Of a stretch of 64,000 nt of DNA, positions 26,487 through 36,301 are shown one piece after another; position 1 is the stretch's first letter, and each line of letters starts with the position of its first letter. Location of the stretch: assembly GCA_949300485.1 (NCBI GenBank), contig CASGEL010000002.1, forward strand, positions 1-64,000, in the 5' to 3' direction. A program made the position numbers and the translations under genes. Under the pieces are notes generated by a model. The model saw only the letters and a program-made list of their open reading frames with translations, searched no databases and was not told the origin of the DNA. Source of the DNA: an uncultured bacterium (GTDB taxonomy: Bacteria; Cyanobacteriota; Vampirovibrionia; Gastranaerophilales; Gastranaerophilaceae).

Positions 26487-27722
26487 ATGAATAATTTATT
26501 TACGGAACTTGAAAATCAGAATAAACAAATACCGTTAGCTGAAATTTTAAGACCCAAAACATTGGAAGATTTTTTGGGACAAAGTAATGTGATCTCACCC
26601 AAAAGTCCATTATTAAATTTATTGCAAACAAACAGGTTATTTTCACTAATACTATGGGGAACCCCAGGTTGCGGTAAAACAACACTGGCAAGACTTATTG
26701 CGACAAAAACAAAAGCAAACTTTATTGAAATTTCTGCAGTAACTTCAGGAGTAAAAGACATAAAAGATGCCGTAGATAAAGCAAAAGAATCTTTACGAGC
26801 TGGGGTAAAAACAATACTGTTTATTGATGAAATTCATAGATACTCAAAAACTCAACAAGATGCACTACTTCCTCATCTTGAAAACGGAACATTATTTTTG
26901 ATAGGATCAACAACAGAAAATCCATCTTTCCAAGTTGTACCTGCACTTTTATCAAGAGTACAAGTCATAAGATTAAATTCAATAGATGATGAGAGCATGG
27001 CAAAAATAATTAAACGAGGTTTTTCATATCTTGCAAATAACTATACACCTTTAGAATGTGAAAGCGGAGTTTTAGATTTCATAATTAACCTTGCAAGAGG
27101 GGATGCAAGATATTCACTAAACATTACCGAAAACGCTTATTTTGCAAGTGATTTAAAAGATAATAAAAAAATACTAACAGTAAAAACCATAGAAGAAATT
27201 TGCCAACAGAGAAACACAAGATATTCAAGACAAGAACATTACGACTGCGCTTCAGCATTTCAGAAAAGTTTAAGAGGTAGTGATCCTGATGCTGCGATAT
27301 ATTATTTAGCAAAAATGATTGTATCAGGAGAAGATCCAAGATTTATAGCAAGAAGACTTATAACATGTGCAGCAGAAGATGTTGGAAACGCTGATCCTAA
27401 TGCACTTAATGTTGCAATTAATGCATATAAAGCAGTAGAACTTTTAGGTTTACCGGAAGGAAGAATACCACTTGCACAAGCTGTAATATATGTTGCAAGA
27501 GCACCAAAATCAAATGAAACCGTCTGCGCAATCGATGAAGCAATTTCAGATATCACAAGCGGTAAAGATTTTCCACCACCAATGCATCTAAGAGATTCTC
27601 ATTATAAAGATGCTTCAAAATATGGATTTGGAGAAGGTTATATTTACACCCACAGTGCACCTAATATAAAACAGCAATTCATGCCGGATGAATTGCTGAA
27701 TAGAAAATATACAAAGGAATAA
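26487..27722 (+). CDS. rarA: Replication-associated recombination ATPase RarA (MgsA)
   Basis: RarA is an AAA+ ATPase of the clamp-loader clade that acts at stalled replication forks. The protein has 411 residues. It shows RPKTLEDFLGQ at the N-terminus, Walker A GTPGCGKTT, Walker B LFIDEIHRY, sensor 1 GSTTENPSF, the Arg-finger region LLSRVQV, and the tetramerisation C-domain (RGSDPDAAIYYLAKM, DVGNADPNAL). All key residues are present. The gene is monocistronic between the divergent solute-binding gene and the convergent 689-residue ORF. Confidence 0.97.
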   Translation: MNNLFTELENQNKQIPLAEILRPKTLEDFLGQSNVISPKSPLLNLLQTNRLFSLILWGTPGCGKTTLARLIATKTKANFIEISAVTSGVKDIKDAVDKAKESLRAGVKTILFIDEIHRYSKTQQDALLPHLENGTLFLIGSTTENPSFQVVPALLSRVQVIRLNSIDDESMAKIIKRGFSYLANNYTPLECESGVLDFIINLARGDARYSLNITENAYFASDLKDNKKILTVKTIEEICQQRNTRYSRQEHYDCASAFQKSLRGSDPDAAIYYLAKMIVSGEDPRFIARRLITCAAEDVGNADPNALNVAINAYKAVELLGLPEGRIPLAQAVIYVARAPKSNETVCAIDEAISDITSGKDFPPPMHLRDSHYKDASKYGFGEGYIYTHSAPNIKQQFMPDELLNRKYTKE

Positions 27723-27737
27723 ATATTTAAATTTGTT

Positions 27738-29807
27738 CTAACTAGAGAACATTGTAAATGTTTTTTCAATACTTTTTGAAATTAAACTCTTAACAGTATC
27801 ATATTCAGTTGTTAGAGATGAAATTTCAGCATCTAAGTTTTTAGTTTTCAAATCGATTGAATCTTCTTTATAAGTCAACTCAGCTTTTTTAGAAGTATAT
27901 TCAGCTTCAGCTCTTGCTATTGCATCAGTATCTGAAACTTCTACAATATAACCTGTATCATTATATCTTGTTTGATAATAATAACCATCATTATTTAGAG
28001 AAGACATAGAATATCTGCCATCTTTGATTGCACTTTCCAAATATTCGCTATCGTCTATCGCTGCATCTTCTCTCCAACCGTGCTCTAAGATATTGTTATA
28101 TAATTCATCATAAAAATCTGCAGACTTGTTAACTGTTGAAGTCACTGCATCTTCATCGTCTTGAACAATATAATAATAACCTGTATTATCTGTTACATAA
28201 ACTGAAGTTTCAGGAGATTTACCAACAACATAAGAAGATGATGAACCTGACAATGCATTTTCATAATATGTCAAGAATGATGATAACATATTAGAAAGAC
28301 TTACTGCATAATATTCGCCATCATCCAATGATCCAATTCTGTTATAATTGTGAGCATTTTGATATGCACTGTTTTCTGTCATAGACTTGTCGCTGTCTCG
28401 GCTACCAATATCTTGAACATCTTTTGTACTTAAATATGTTTTTAAAATCATATTATAAGCAAATTCTAAAGCTTCACTTGATGCATCGTCAACATTCAAA
28501 CCTTGACCAGTTAAATCTTCTGTTGTTGAATAACCAAAAGCTTTTACAATTGAATCAAACAATTGAACAATTCTATCCTTAAAATCATTTAGAGATGAAT
28601 CAGTTGATCTATTAGATACAACCACAATATCAGTAGCTAAAATATCACCAATAGTCATTTGGTTAATTTCATCTTTATAGTGATTTATAACACCATTTTG
28701 AACGATAGAATATGTTGCCTTACCAGGTTTAAGTGAATTACCCTCAGCATTAATAGCTTGACCACCATTATCAGCATCACCCGGAACTACAGTTGAAGCA
28801 CTCTTTGCTTCATACGCATCGTAATCAGCCTGAATTTGAGCTTTTACTGCAGTATAGATGTCTTGAACTTTAACTGTTGTTTCTGCTCCGTTATCATCTA
28901 ATAATACACCATTTTTATAATCACCTGACATAATTTTCTTTGCATTTTCTATCAATGTGTCTAAAGATGCAATTTCATTAGTCTTATCAGCGTATTCTTG
29001 AGAAGTCGGATCCATATCTGATTTTTCAGATTTTTTATTCTTCAAATCTCTTGTTAATTGATCCAAAACATCATTACTAATTTCATTACCATTAGCTGTT
29101 TTTAATATTTTACTAAGTCTTGTTTTTTCTTCATTATATTCAACACTTGAGATTTCATTCTCACCAATAATAAGTTGAGCCCAATCAATCTGTTTTTGAC
29201 CTATACTCTCACTTAAAATTATATCAGATAAAGTCATTGCGTTAACACTTGATTTATTTAAAGGTGTATCACCCATACCAGCACCAGGATTCCAATCAAC
29301 CCCGTTTGTACCTGATACAGATTGTGTAGCATCAAATGTTATACTGTTATCATCATTCTTAACAGCAACAAAATCCTCTTTGGTAATTGCATTTGCAGTT
29401 TCTTGGGTAACCATTCCTCCAGGAACTAACGCTTGAATAAACTTATCTCTTTGAGATTGAGATCCGATACCACCAGCTTTTGAAATTCCGGCAGCCTTTG
29501 CTGCTGCTGCATATTCAGAATTCAAAACAATAGCACCTGAAGATGTTGTTATCATATATGGGTTATAATCATTTGCTGCTGATGGCATCATTAAAAGACT
29601 GTAGCTTACTCCAAAATCGCCTTCAACAGCATCATTTGACCATACTAATTTGGTAGCATTCATTGCATTAGAATACTCCGTAGAAATATCAGATAACTGA
29701 TTTGTTATCTCAAGCTTTTGCTGAGCCAATTCAGTTGACTTGTATTCACAATCAGCTTTCCTTGCTGTTATACATAAAAATCTTGCTTGTGAAGCTGCCA
29801 ATCCCAT
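27738..29807 (-). CDS. Large lineage-type protein with coiled-coil termini (flagellar-axial-like)
   Basis: I recall similar N-termini (MGLAASQARFL) from hypothetical proteins of gut Melainabacteria but know no function. The 689-residue product has an amphipathic N-terminal helix region (~1-60), a long polar middle rich in Ser, Asp, Asn, Ala and Tyr, and a C-terminal helical region (~620-689, TYKEDSIDLKTKNLDAEISS and onwards, ending KTFTMFSS). There is no Sec signal peptide and only one or two Cys near the N-terminus. Helical termini around a variable centre, without a signal, are the layout of flagellar axial or other type III-exported proteins; this is inference. AAGGA precedes the start. 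Confidence 0.72.
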   Translation of the reverse strand: MGLAASQARFLCITARKADCEYKSTELAQQKLEITNQLSDISTEYSNAMNATKLVWSNDAVEGDFGVSYSLLMMPSAANDYNPYMITTSSGAIVLNSEYAAAAKAAGISKAGGIGSQSQRDKFIQALVPGGMVTQETANAITKEDFVAVKNDDNSITFDATQSVSGTNGVDWNPGAGMGDTPLNKSSVNAMTLSDIILSESIGQKQIDWAQLIIGENEISSVEYNEEKTRLSKILKTANGNEISNDVLDQLTRDLKNKKSEKSDMDPTSQEYADKTNEIASLDTLIENAKKIMSGDYKNGVLLDDNGAETTVKVQDIYTAVKAQIQADYDAYEAKSASTVVPGDADNGGQAINAEGNSLKPGKATYSIVQNGVINHYKDEINQMTIGDILATDIVVVSNRSTDSSLNDFKDRIVQLFDSIVKAFGYSTTEDLTGQGLNVDDASSEALEFAYNMILKTYLSTKDVQDIGSRDSDKSMTENSAYQNAHNYNRIGSLDDGEYYAVSLSNMLSSFLTYYENALSGSSSSYVVGKSPETSVYVTDNTGYYYIVQDDEDAVTSTVNKSADFYDELYNNILEHGWREDAAIDDSEYLESAIKDGRYSMSSLNNDGYYYQTRYNDTGYIVEVSDTDAIARAEAEYTSKKAELTYKEDSIDLKTKNLDAEISSLTTEYDTVKSLISKSIEKTFTMFSS

Positions 29808-29846
29808 ACTTTTCGTAATCCTTTCGACGTACAGTCATTCCTTTAT

Positions 29847-29858
29847 TAATCATGATTA
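29847..29858. promoter_or_regulatory. 12-bp palindrome upstream of the 689-residue protein gene
   Basis: TAATCATGATTA is a perfect palindrome in the leader of the minus-strand gene starting at 29807, downstream of a possible -10 (TATAGT). It is a candidate operator, but AT-rich palindromes of this size can arise by chance. Confidence 0.25.
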
Positions 29859-29919
29859 CGGCATTTTTACTATAAACTTTAAATAATCAGAGCTTTATCG
29901 TAATATTTCGTTACAATAT

Positions 29920-30510
29920 TTATTTTACAATATCAATTATTGCATAAGCATTCAAATCCATTGAGCCATACATTAATTTAATTTGATTATCATTCTCTGG
30001 CACCCATTTCGCAAACAATATTTCTTCTTCCCCAAAATCATCACTTGTTTCTTGTGCTGGAACCTGAGCCATTACATATTGTGATTGATAAAATTTTATA
30101 ACAGAACTATCGCCATCTTTTTCAGCCTTAATTTGATAATGCCCGACAGGCAAAATATCATCACCAACCTTTAACTCGACAGGTAATGATATCACCGGCA
30201 GACTATTTTTATCAGCATTAGAATTTATTATCTCTGTCTCATTACTTTGACTAAATTCTTCTCCCTTTGGAATATTTTTATTGCGCTTCTTTAACCCAAA
30301 CCAATTCCGGTTTTGTTTATCTTTAACTTGTTCAATTGCTTTATCAAAATCTTCATCTGTTACAGGTTTGTCCTGTCCATAAAAGTCTTTAGGAGAATTC
30401 CAATTATCCCATAAATCGCCTGAAGCAGGCAAATCCACATCATCTGCAAAAGCTGGAGAAACAAAGAAAATTGAAAAAATTATAAAAGATATAATATAAA
30501 AATTTTTCAT
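29920..30510 (-). CDS. Exported hypothetical protein
   Basis: The 196-residue product has a Sec signal peptide (NFYIISFIIFSIFFVSPAFA, cleavage after AFA) and a mature part of ~175 residues. The first half is polar and probably disordered. The second half (~105-196) has strands such as PVELKVGDDILPVGHYQIK and ends AYAIIDIVK, suggesting a small beta domain. No family recognised. It lies downstream of the CNNM-like gene on the same strand with a 53-base gap. Confidence 0.75.
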   Translation of the reverse strand: MKNFYIISFIIFSIFFVSPAFADDVDLPASGDLWDNWNSPKDFYGQDKPVTDEDFDKAIEQVKDKQNRNWFGLKKRNKNIPKGEEFSQSNETEIINSNADKNSLPVISLPVELKVGDDILPVGHYQIKAEKDGDSSVIKFYQSQYVMAQVPAQETSDDFGEEEILFAKWVPENDNQIKLMYGSMDLNAYAIIDIVK

Positions 30511-30563
30511 ATTATTATCTTAATGAATTTAAATTGAAAGTAAACCCGACATTTATATGAAAA

Positions 30564-31910
30564 TTATTCTGGAGAAACTTCTTCTGGTTCTTTCTTTTCT
30601 TCTTTAACGATCATCAGCTTAGTAATTCTTGCACCATCGACTTCTTTTACCGTAAATGTAAATCCATTATATTTAACAACATCATCTAACTGTGCTATAT
30701 GTCCAAGCTCTTTGACAACTAAACCGGCAATTGTATCAACATCCTCATCTTCCAAAGTTTTTTCCGGAAGATCAAAATAACTTGCTAATTCATCAAGGCG
30801 CATCATACCATTTGCTAGATATAAATTAGGTCTGATTTCTTTTATATCAAACTCGGCTTCTTCATCAAATTCATCCTGCACATCTCCGAAAATTTCTTCT
30901 AAAACATCTTCTAATGTAATAATACCTGATGTTCCACCAAATTCATCTACAACGACAGCCATCTGGCTTTTATTTTTCTTAAATTCTCTAACTAAATTAT
31001 CCATAGTAATTGTTTCTGGAACTAACATAACTTTTCTTTGGATTTTTTCGATAGGACAAACTTCATCTTTTATAGCCAAAGAATACAAATCCTTAACATG
31101 AATCAATCCTGTAATATGATCAATATCACCTTCATATACAGGGTATCTTGTATATTGATTTTCTGTAGCAACCTTATTTAATTCTTCAAAACTCATATCA
31201 ATAGGAACACAAACCATATCGGTTCGAGGTATCATAACTTCACGTGCCGTTAAATCAGAAAATTTAAAAACATTATGAAGCATATCTTTTTCTGTTTCGT
31301 TTAAAACACCTTCATCATAACTAGTATCAACCAGTAAATCTAAATCCTCAATAGTATGAACGACCCTGGCAGAATTAACCGGAACTCTAAATATTGTCAA
31401 AATACTGTTACAAGCAACATTCAAAACCCATACAAACGGTTTTGAAATTGTCATAAATAAATTCATCGGACGCGCAACATATAATGAAATTTTTTCAGGA
31501 TACTGAAGTGCAATACATTTTGGTACCTGCTCGCCTATAACAACATGTAAGAAAGTCACCACCAAAAAGGCAACTACAGCCGTAATTGGAGCTAAATAAG
31601 CATGAGCCTGAGGAAAATCATCCAGCAATGGTTTCATCATCATTTCGATTGTCGGAGATCCAAACCAACCAATACCTATACTTGCAATAGTAACACCAAC
31701 CTGCACAGCAGCAATAAAGAAATTCATATCTTCTAACGCTTTTAATGCTAATTTAGCATCAACATTACCATCTTTAGTAAGCTGTTCTATTTTTATCCTT
31801 CTTGCTCTGACAATGGCAAATTCGGCAGATACAAAAAAACCGTTTACAAGTAACAATATAAAAACTATCAGCCAATTGGAAATAATTATTCCCAGACTCG
31901 AGTCACTCAT
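30564..31910 (-). CDS. CNNM/CorC-HlyC family transporter-like membrane protein
   Basis: The 448-residue protein has an N-terminal DUF21/CNNM membrane domain (~1-190, including FVSAEFAIVRARR and VVIGEQVPK), a tandem CBS pair (~210-330, around REVMIPRTDM and VVVDEFGGTSGIITLEDV) and a C-terminal CorC_HlyC domain (~355-435). Family members bind Mg-ATP in the CBS pair and are linked to Mg2+/Co2+ export; older annotation calls them hemolysins. It borders the capsid island, whose terminator lies just upstream of its start. Confidence 0.92.
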   Translation of the reverse strand: MSDSSLGIIISNWLIVFILLLVNGFFVSAEFAIVRARRIKIEQLTKDGNVDAKLALKALEDMNFFIAAVQVGVTIASIGIGWFGSPTIEMMMKPLLDDFPQAHAYLAPITAVVAFLVVTFLHVVIGEQVPKCIALQYPEKISLYVARPMNLFMTISKPFVWVLNVACNSILTIFRVPVNSARVVHTIEDLDLLVDTSYDEGVLNETEKDMLHNVFKFSDLTAREVMIPRTDMVCVPIDMSFEELNKVATENQYTRYPVYEGDIDHITGLIHVKDLYSLAIKDEVCPIEKIQRKVMLVPETITMDNLVREFKKNKSQMAVVVDEFGGTSGIITLEDVLEEIFGDVQDEFDEEAEFDIKEIRPNLYLANGMMRLDELASYFDLPEKTLEDEDVDTIAGLVVKELGHIAQLDDVVKYNGFTFTVKEVDGARITKLMIVKEEKKEPEEVSPE

Positions 31911-31955
31911 CCTTTATTTTATCCTCATTTTATAGGTTAATTATAGTATCTTAAC

Positions 31956-31986
31956 AAAAAAAAAGCAAGAGTCAGAATTCTCTTGC
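31956..31986 (-). terminator. Terminator at the left end of the capsid island
   Basis: On the minus strand GCAAGAG / CTCTTGC (7 bp, eight-base loop) is followed by nine T residues. It ends the long minus-strand island operon before the CNNM-like gene. Confidence 0.88.
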
Positions 31987-32035
31987 CATAAATTCATCTA
32001 TATTTTTACCTTGAATATATAATTTATTATTTTAC

Positions 32036-32263
32036 TTATTTTAAAATAAGACAGTCATAAATTTTATCAATTTTATCTTTCATATCAATAACCTGGCTTT
32101 TCAAATCTTCAAATCTGTTATTGGTCGTAAAACGACTTTCAATATCTCTAATTATTTCTCTGTGCTTTTTCTCCAACTGCTCAGGAGTTACAACTATCCT
32201 TTCCTGCACCAAAAACACCAGAACAACAATCACAACAGGTGCATAGTATATAAATTGATCCAT
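32036..32263 (-). CDS. Small phage membrane/coiled-coil protein
   Basis: The 75-residue protein has an N-terminal transmembrane helix (residues 5-20, IYYAPVVIVVLVFLV) and a charged helical remainder (EQLEKKHREIIRDIESRF, then KDKIDKIY) likely to form a coiled coil. This is a spanin- or holin-accessory-like layout, but no lysis family can be assigned. It is the last gene of the island operon, preceded by AGGAGAAA and followed by the 31956-31986 terminator. Confidence 0.7.
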   Translation of the reverse strand: MDQFIYYAPVVIVVLVFLVQERIVVTPEQLEKKHREIIRDIESRFTTNNRFEDLKSQVIDMKDKIDKIYDCLILK

Positions 32264-32329
32264 ATTATTTCTCCTTTATTTTTAATACCGGCTTTACCTC
32301 GGACCACAACATTTAGCAGCATTTACCCC

Positions 32330-33619
32330 CTAGAGGACAATAGGCCAGTAAAAATCTACAAGATATGAAGCGGCATCAAACGGATGTGATAAAAACTTCA
32401 GCTCTTTATTTTGCTTTATTTGACTATATGTAGGAACATCTATCCTTGAAGACCCTTCAATATATCGGAGATTATATATATTATACAAAAGCTTTTCACA
32501 CTTAGGCGAAACATACAAATTAACTTCACCGTTTGCATTTTTGACCTTTGCATTAAAAGCTGCAATTCTGTTTTTGATAGGAGGATTAAATGCTTTTATC
32601 TTAATATCAACATCATAACCATAAGATTCCATCTTCTTTTTAATTATTACATAGTTTGTATATTCACTGGTGCAGCTTCTATTATCTCCTGAAGCATCTC
32701 CGTTTATAATAATTTTTCCTTTATGATTCGGATATCTGTTATAAAATTCCTCGCAGGTTTTTGCGGTGGTAGTATTTTCTAAAACCAGCTCATCAAAATA
32801 AAAAACTTTATCATCTGTTTTATGAGCAAGGACCCAGGCCATCGGGTCTACATTGAAATCACAACTTATATGTACATCTAATTCAGGTTGATATTGAATA
32901 TCCCTGATATTTAGATCAGTAAAATCTTTTACCACTAGATTTGAGCTATAATCACCTGTTTTCCCGAGAACAAAGATATCATAATAATTCTGATCATAAA
33001 GTTTTTTCAATTCATCACAAAAACCGTCAGGCAGATGAATATTTTGCGTTGTCGGGGCACAAATAAGCCTGTAATTCGGAGGCGGATTATTTAAAAATGT
33101 TTTATATATCCAACCTTTATGAACTTCAGGATTTGTGTGCCCAAAAATTCTATAGGTAAAATTTTTCCAAGATGATTTCTTTTGCTGACGCATACGAGCA
33201 AGTAGCATTTTAAAAGTTTCGTATGGAACATCCGACATCTCTTCAATTTCTACAAAACCTAAATTTAAAGATTTTAATTTACTAGGCTCGTCAAAATGTC
33301 TAAAAAGGATTTCGGATCCGTTATGAAACACTATTTTTTGCTCTGCACTAACCCATTTATAGTCAACTTTTTCAACAAAACCAATGTTATCAAAATGCTC
33401 AAAGTAAGTTTTCAACGTTGTATCCCTCACTAAAGTATAAGTTTGTGCCCCAACAAGGCCAGTTATACCAGGAAATTTAACCGCCAATAAAATTCCTAAT
33501 AAAGCCCCGGCAAAAGTTTTACCGGAGCCATATCCGCCTTGATATACAGCAACATCAAGCGAATAACAATGAGGAATTTCCAAGAATCTTCTTTGAGCAT
33601 CTAATAGTTCATATTGCAC
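32330..33619 (-). CDS. terL: Phage terminase large subunit
   Basis: TerL drives DNA into proheads and cleaves the concatemer. The 429-residue protein carries an N-terminal ATPase with Walker A GGYGSGKT and Walker B LGFVEIEEM, followed by an RNase H-like nuclease with acidic residues in SCDFNVDPM, INGDASGDNR and the late PFDAASYLVD. Both active sites appear intact, so it could still package DNA. It overlaps neither neighbour; portal lies 27 bases upstream. Confidence 0.93.
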   Translation of the reverse strand: MQYELLDAQRRFLEIPHCYSLDVAVYQGGYGSGKTFAGALLGILLAVKFPGITGLVGAQTYTLVRDTTLKTYFEHFDNIGFVEKVDYKWVSAEQKIVFHNGSEILFRHFDEPSKLKSLNLGFVEIEEMSDVPYETFKMLLARMRQQKKSSWKNFTYRIFGHTNPEVHKGWIYKTFLNNPPPNYRLICAPTTQNIHLPDGFCDELKKLYDQNYYDIFVLGKTGDYSSNLVVKDFTDLNIRDIQYQPELDVHISCDFNVDPMAWVLAHKTDDKVFYFDELVLENTTTAKTCEEFYNRYPNHKGKIIINGDASGDNRSCTSEYTNYVIIKKKMESYGYDVDIKIKAFNPPIKNRIAAFNAKVKNANGEVNLYVSPKCEKLLYNIYNLRYIEGSSRIDVPTYSQIKQNKELKFLSHPFDAASYLVDFYWPIVL

Positions 33620-33646
33620 TTTTCGATACCTCCAAAGAATATTTGA

Positions 33647-35392
33647 CTACATCACATTTTGAGCGGAAGGCAGTGTATTTAAGTTACTACCTTGCGAAAT
33701 CTTTTGAGTTGTCCCCGATGAAGCTTGAAGGGATGAAGTTTGAGAATTATCATCTTCTGTCAAAAAATTATTAGCATTTTCAACTCCATACTGTTCCATT
33801 GCAAATTTGAAACACTCAAGCCAATCAATTTTTTGAGATACAACACTAATTTTAGTAAATGATTGTATAACTTCAAATAATTCTTTAATACGTGCTTTGC
33901 GTTCAAAAGTTGCTTTTCTGTCTCCATAACGATACACATAATTTGAATTTCTGATTTTATCATCAATTTCAACAAGAAATGTTCTGCCTCTGTCATTTGC
34001 CAAAATTGATTCTTTTCCCAATTTAAAATTAGAAATAATTTCAGCAGTTTTTTCCACCATAGGAACTATGACCTTTCGGTTAATAGACTCCAAAATCATA
34101 TTCAAACGGGCTTCCTGACCGTTAACAGAATAATTGATTTCAGTTGCGGTTTTATCAGAAGTTTGCAGATTTCCGGCCATATTTTTAAAGATTCCTGTAG
34201 CACTCTCGATAGTTGATTTGAAATAATTTAAAAAATCCCAGCCTTGCATGGCCTTATCAAATGAAAGAGGGGTAGGAACAGATGTCATTAAAGATGCATC
34301 ATACTCAATAATTTTACCCGGTCTTACATCCTGCTGACCTTTAAAACAGCCTTTCGGAGCCAAATAAGGAGGATTCATCATAAGCGCTAAGGCATCCAGC
34401 TGTTTATTTAAAATAGTAGAGGATATATTATTCAATATTAAAGCAACACGCAACGGAGAAATACCACGACCTGTTGTCGGACATTCAATAATATTCGCAT
34501 GAATAAACGGATTGATAATATAAGGATTATCTTCAAATCTGATAAACACGCATCTGCCCGCAACAACCGCTAATTTATTTTTCAAAACCTCTCCTGAAGG
34601 CAGCTCAATATCTCCCCAATATTCCAATACTTCAATTTTATGCTCACACGTAGACCTTTTAGCATTTCTTGTTTTTTTTCCTGCCACCACTCCTTTCAAA
34701 ATTTCCAGTTTTTCTTCATCAAGCATATTGTTAGATTTATTTGACTTAATTTCATCTAACGTCTGATAAGTTCTATAAATTTTGGCGCAGCTATCCCAAT
34801 TATCAGCCTCATTTTTATCAAAAACAAAGTCATCATAATGTATAAATCTAACCTTTGCATTGTCATAAATAACTTTATCTTCAACAACAAAATTTTCTTT
34901 TACATTCCTTGAAATTTGCTCTTCTAATGAAATCGCCCGTCTAGTTCTTCTATACTTTGTATCCCATCCGACAAATAAAGTTACCTCACCGGTTTCAACG
35001 ACAGAATCAATAATTTTTTCCATTTCATTTTCAATTTTCATATTTTCAAAAGTATTTACAAGCATTGCTTTTTGTTTGTTCGCATACTTTTGGGTTTCAA
35101 AATCAGTACCTTCAACATCAAACATTCCGTCAGGATGAGAATATAAATTTTGTACAAGATGAGATTTCAGAGTCTGAGCAAGCTCATAAATATCCGGAAG
35201 TTGTATATTGCAATCCCAAGAATTAATTTTAGGAATATCAGAATCATAAATTGCATATTTAATAAGTCTGTTATCCGCTAACTGAGTTGATCTGTCATTT
35301 TCATAATAGTCATATTTTTCAATTATATTGCTCAATAAAAATTGCTCATCAATATAATTTATTTTGTTTTTATCATTTTTTAAATTTTCCAT
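33647..35392 (-). CDS. Phage portal protein
   Basis: The portal is the dodecameric gate through which DNA enters and leaves the capsid. This 581-residue protein matches podoviral portals in size and pattern: KSHLVQNLYSHPDG near the N-terminus, EYWGDIELPSGE, the TTGRGISPLRVALILN region, GKIIEYDAS, and SDKTATEINYSVNGQEARL followed by a long helix. The C-terminus is Ser/Gln-rich. It is located between the GNAT-like gene and terL and is in the same operon. Confidence 0.85.
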   Translation of the reverse strand: MENLKNDKNKINYIDEQFLLSNIIEKYDYYENDRSTQLADNRLIKYAIYDSDIPKINSWDCNIQLPDIYELAQTLKSHLVQNLYSHPDGMFDVEGTDFETQKYANKQKAMLVNTFENMKIENEMEKIIDSVVETGEVTLFVGWDTKYRRTRRAISLEEQISRNVKENFVVEDKVIYDNAKVRFIHYDDFVFDKNEADNWDSCAKIYRTYQTLDEIKSNKSNNMLDEEKLEILKGVVAGKKTRNAKRSTCEHKIEVLEYWGDIELPSGEVLKNKLAVVAGRCVFIRFEDNPYIINPFIHANIIECPTTGRGISPLRVALILNNISSTILNKQLDALALMMNPPYLAPKGCFKGQQDVRPGKIIEYDASLMTSVPTPLSFDKAMQGWDFLNYFKSTIESATGIFKNMAGNLQTSDKTATEINYSVNGQEARLNMILESINRKVIVPMVEKTAEIISNFKLGKESILANDRGRTFLVEIDDKIRNSNYVYRYGDRKATFERKARIKELFEVIQSFTKISVVSQKIDWLECFKFAMEQYGVENANNFLTEDDNSQTSSLQASSGTTQKISQGSNLNTLPSAQNVM

Positions 35393-35394
35393 AT

Positions 35395-35925
35395 TTACCT
35401 CAATTTATAATAATAATTTTTGTATAAACCATACACCTCTATATCCTGCGGTTTCCCGAATCTTAATGTTTCATTTCTCAATGTAGCTTCATATACAAAT
35501 CCGCTTGACTTAAGTAGATTTTTAACTCGGAAATTTTCAGGATAAATTCTTGCAGTAATTTTAAACAATCCAAGTTCGTCAAAACATTTTTTCAAAAAAA
35601 TCTTCCCTGCAAACTTTGTAAAACTTCCCCAAGCACTACTGTCAAAACAAGTTGTCAATTCCGCACTGTATAATAAATTATTATCACCAGTAAAATTATC
35701 TAAAAATACAAATCCCATGAATTTATCATTCATATCAGATATAACCCAAAAATACGGAGAAATATTTTCTATAAACGAATAAATATCAGATACATAATCC
35801 GTAGAAAAATCATCTAATAAGAATTTAAAATATTTACGGAAACAACTTTCTATAAAGGGGATATACTGCAGGTTGCAATATACCCCACATTGTCTGTTAA
35901 TTACAATCCTTTTGAACTTGCACAT
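35395..35925 (-). CDS. GNAT-like acetyltransferase in the island operon
   Basis: The C-terminal half (~90-176) resembles a GNAT fold, with a helix followed by ELGLFKITARIYPENFRVKN and SGFVYEATLR, the typical beta4-alpha3-beta5 region, then a closing strand. The acetyl-CoA loop (R/Q-x-x-G-x-G/A) is not evident, so activity is uncertain. Its stop is two bases before the portal ATG and its ATG follows the 117-residue gene by one base, so it is an integral part of the operon. Confidence 0.7.
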   Translation of the reverse strand: MCKFKRIVINRQCGVYCNLQYIPFIESCFRKYFKFLLDDFSTDYVSDIYSFIENISPYFWVISDMNDKFMGFVFLDNFTGDNNLLYSAELTTCFDSSAWGSFTKFAGKIFLKKCFDELGLFKITARIYPENFRVKNLLKSSGFVYEATLRNETLRFGKPQDIEVYGLYKNYYYKLR

Positions 35926-35926
35926 A

Positions 35927-36280
35927 TTAAATTTTTATTTTTTCAAACTTGACAAAACTGTTTTCACTAACAAAAGAATCAGAAATTCCTGATAGAAGTT
36001 TATCTCTTACAGCCTTTTGGGCGCCAAGATAACCCTCAGCTTGAACTCCATTTATATAAGATTTTGTTTTGCTGTTTTTATTAATAACAAGATAGACAGC
36101 CTCTTTTGAAAAAATCTTATCTCTTGGAACTTTTTTAATATCAGTAATAATCCTTTTCTTTTTCTGTTTTTGAGCATTTCGTAATTCCTGTTTGAATTCC
36201 TGCTCAACTTTCGTTTTCATAATTGCTTCATAAGAAGAATTATTTAACAACATTTTTTCTATATCCTTGTTTTCTTTCAT
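35927..36280 (-). CDS. Island hypothetical protein, basic
   Basis: The 117-residue protein is Lys-rich and unrecognised. The N-terminal ~60 residues look helical (KTKVEQEFKQELRNAQKQKK) and the remainder mixes short strands and helices; no signal peptide, membrane helix or Cys is present. It lies between terS and the GNAT-like gene. The composition and position are compatible with a nucleic acid-binding or structural accessory protein, but no function can be given. Confidence 0.7.
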   Translation of the reverse strand: MKENKDIEKMLLNNSSYEAIMKTKVEQEFKQELRNAQKQKKKRIITDIKKVPRDKIFSKEAVYLVINKNSKTKSYINGVQAEGYLGAQKAVRDKLLSGISDSFVSENSFVKFEKIKI

Positions 36281-36301
36281 ATAAAATAACCTTTCATAAA
36301 C

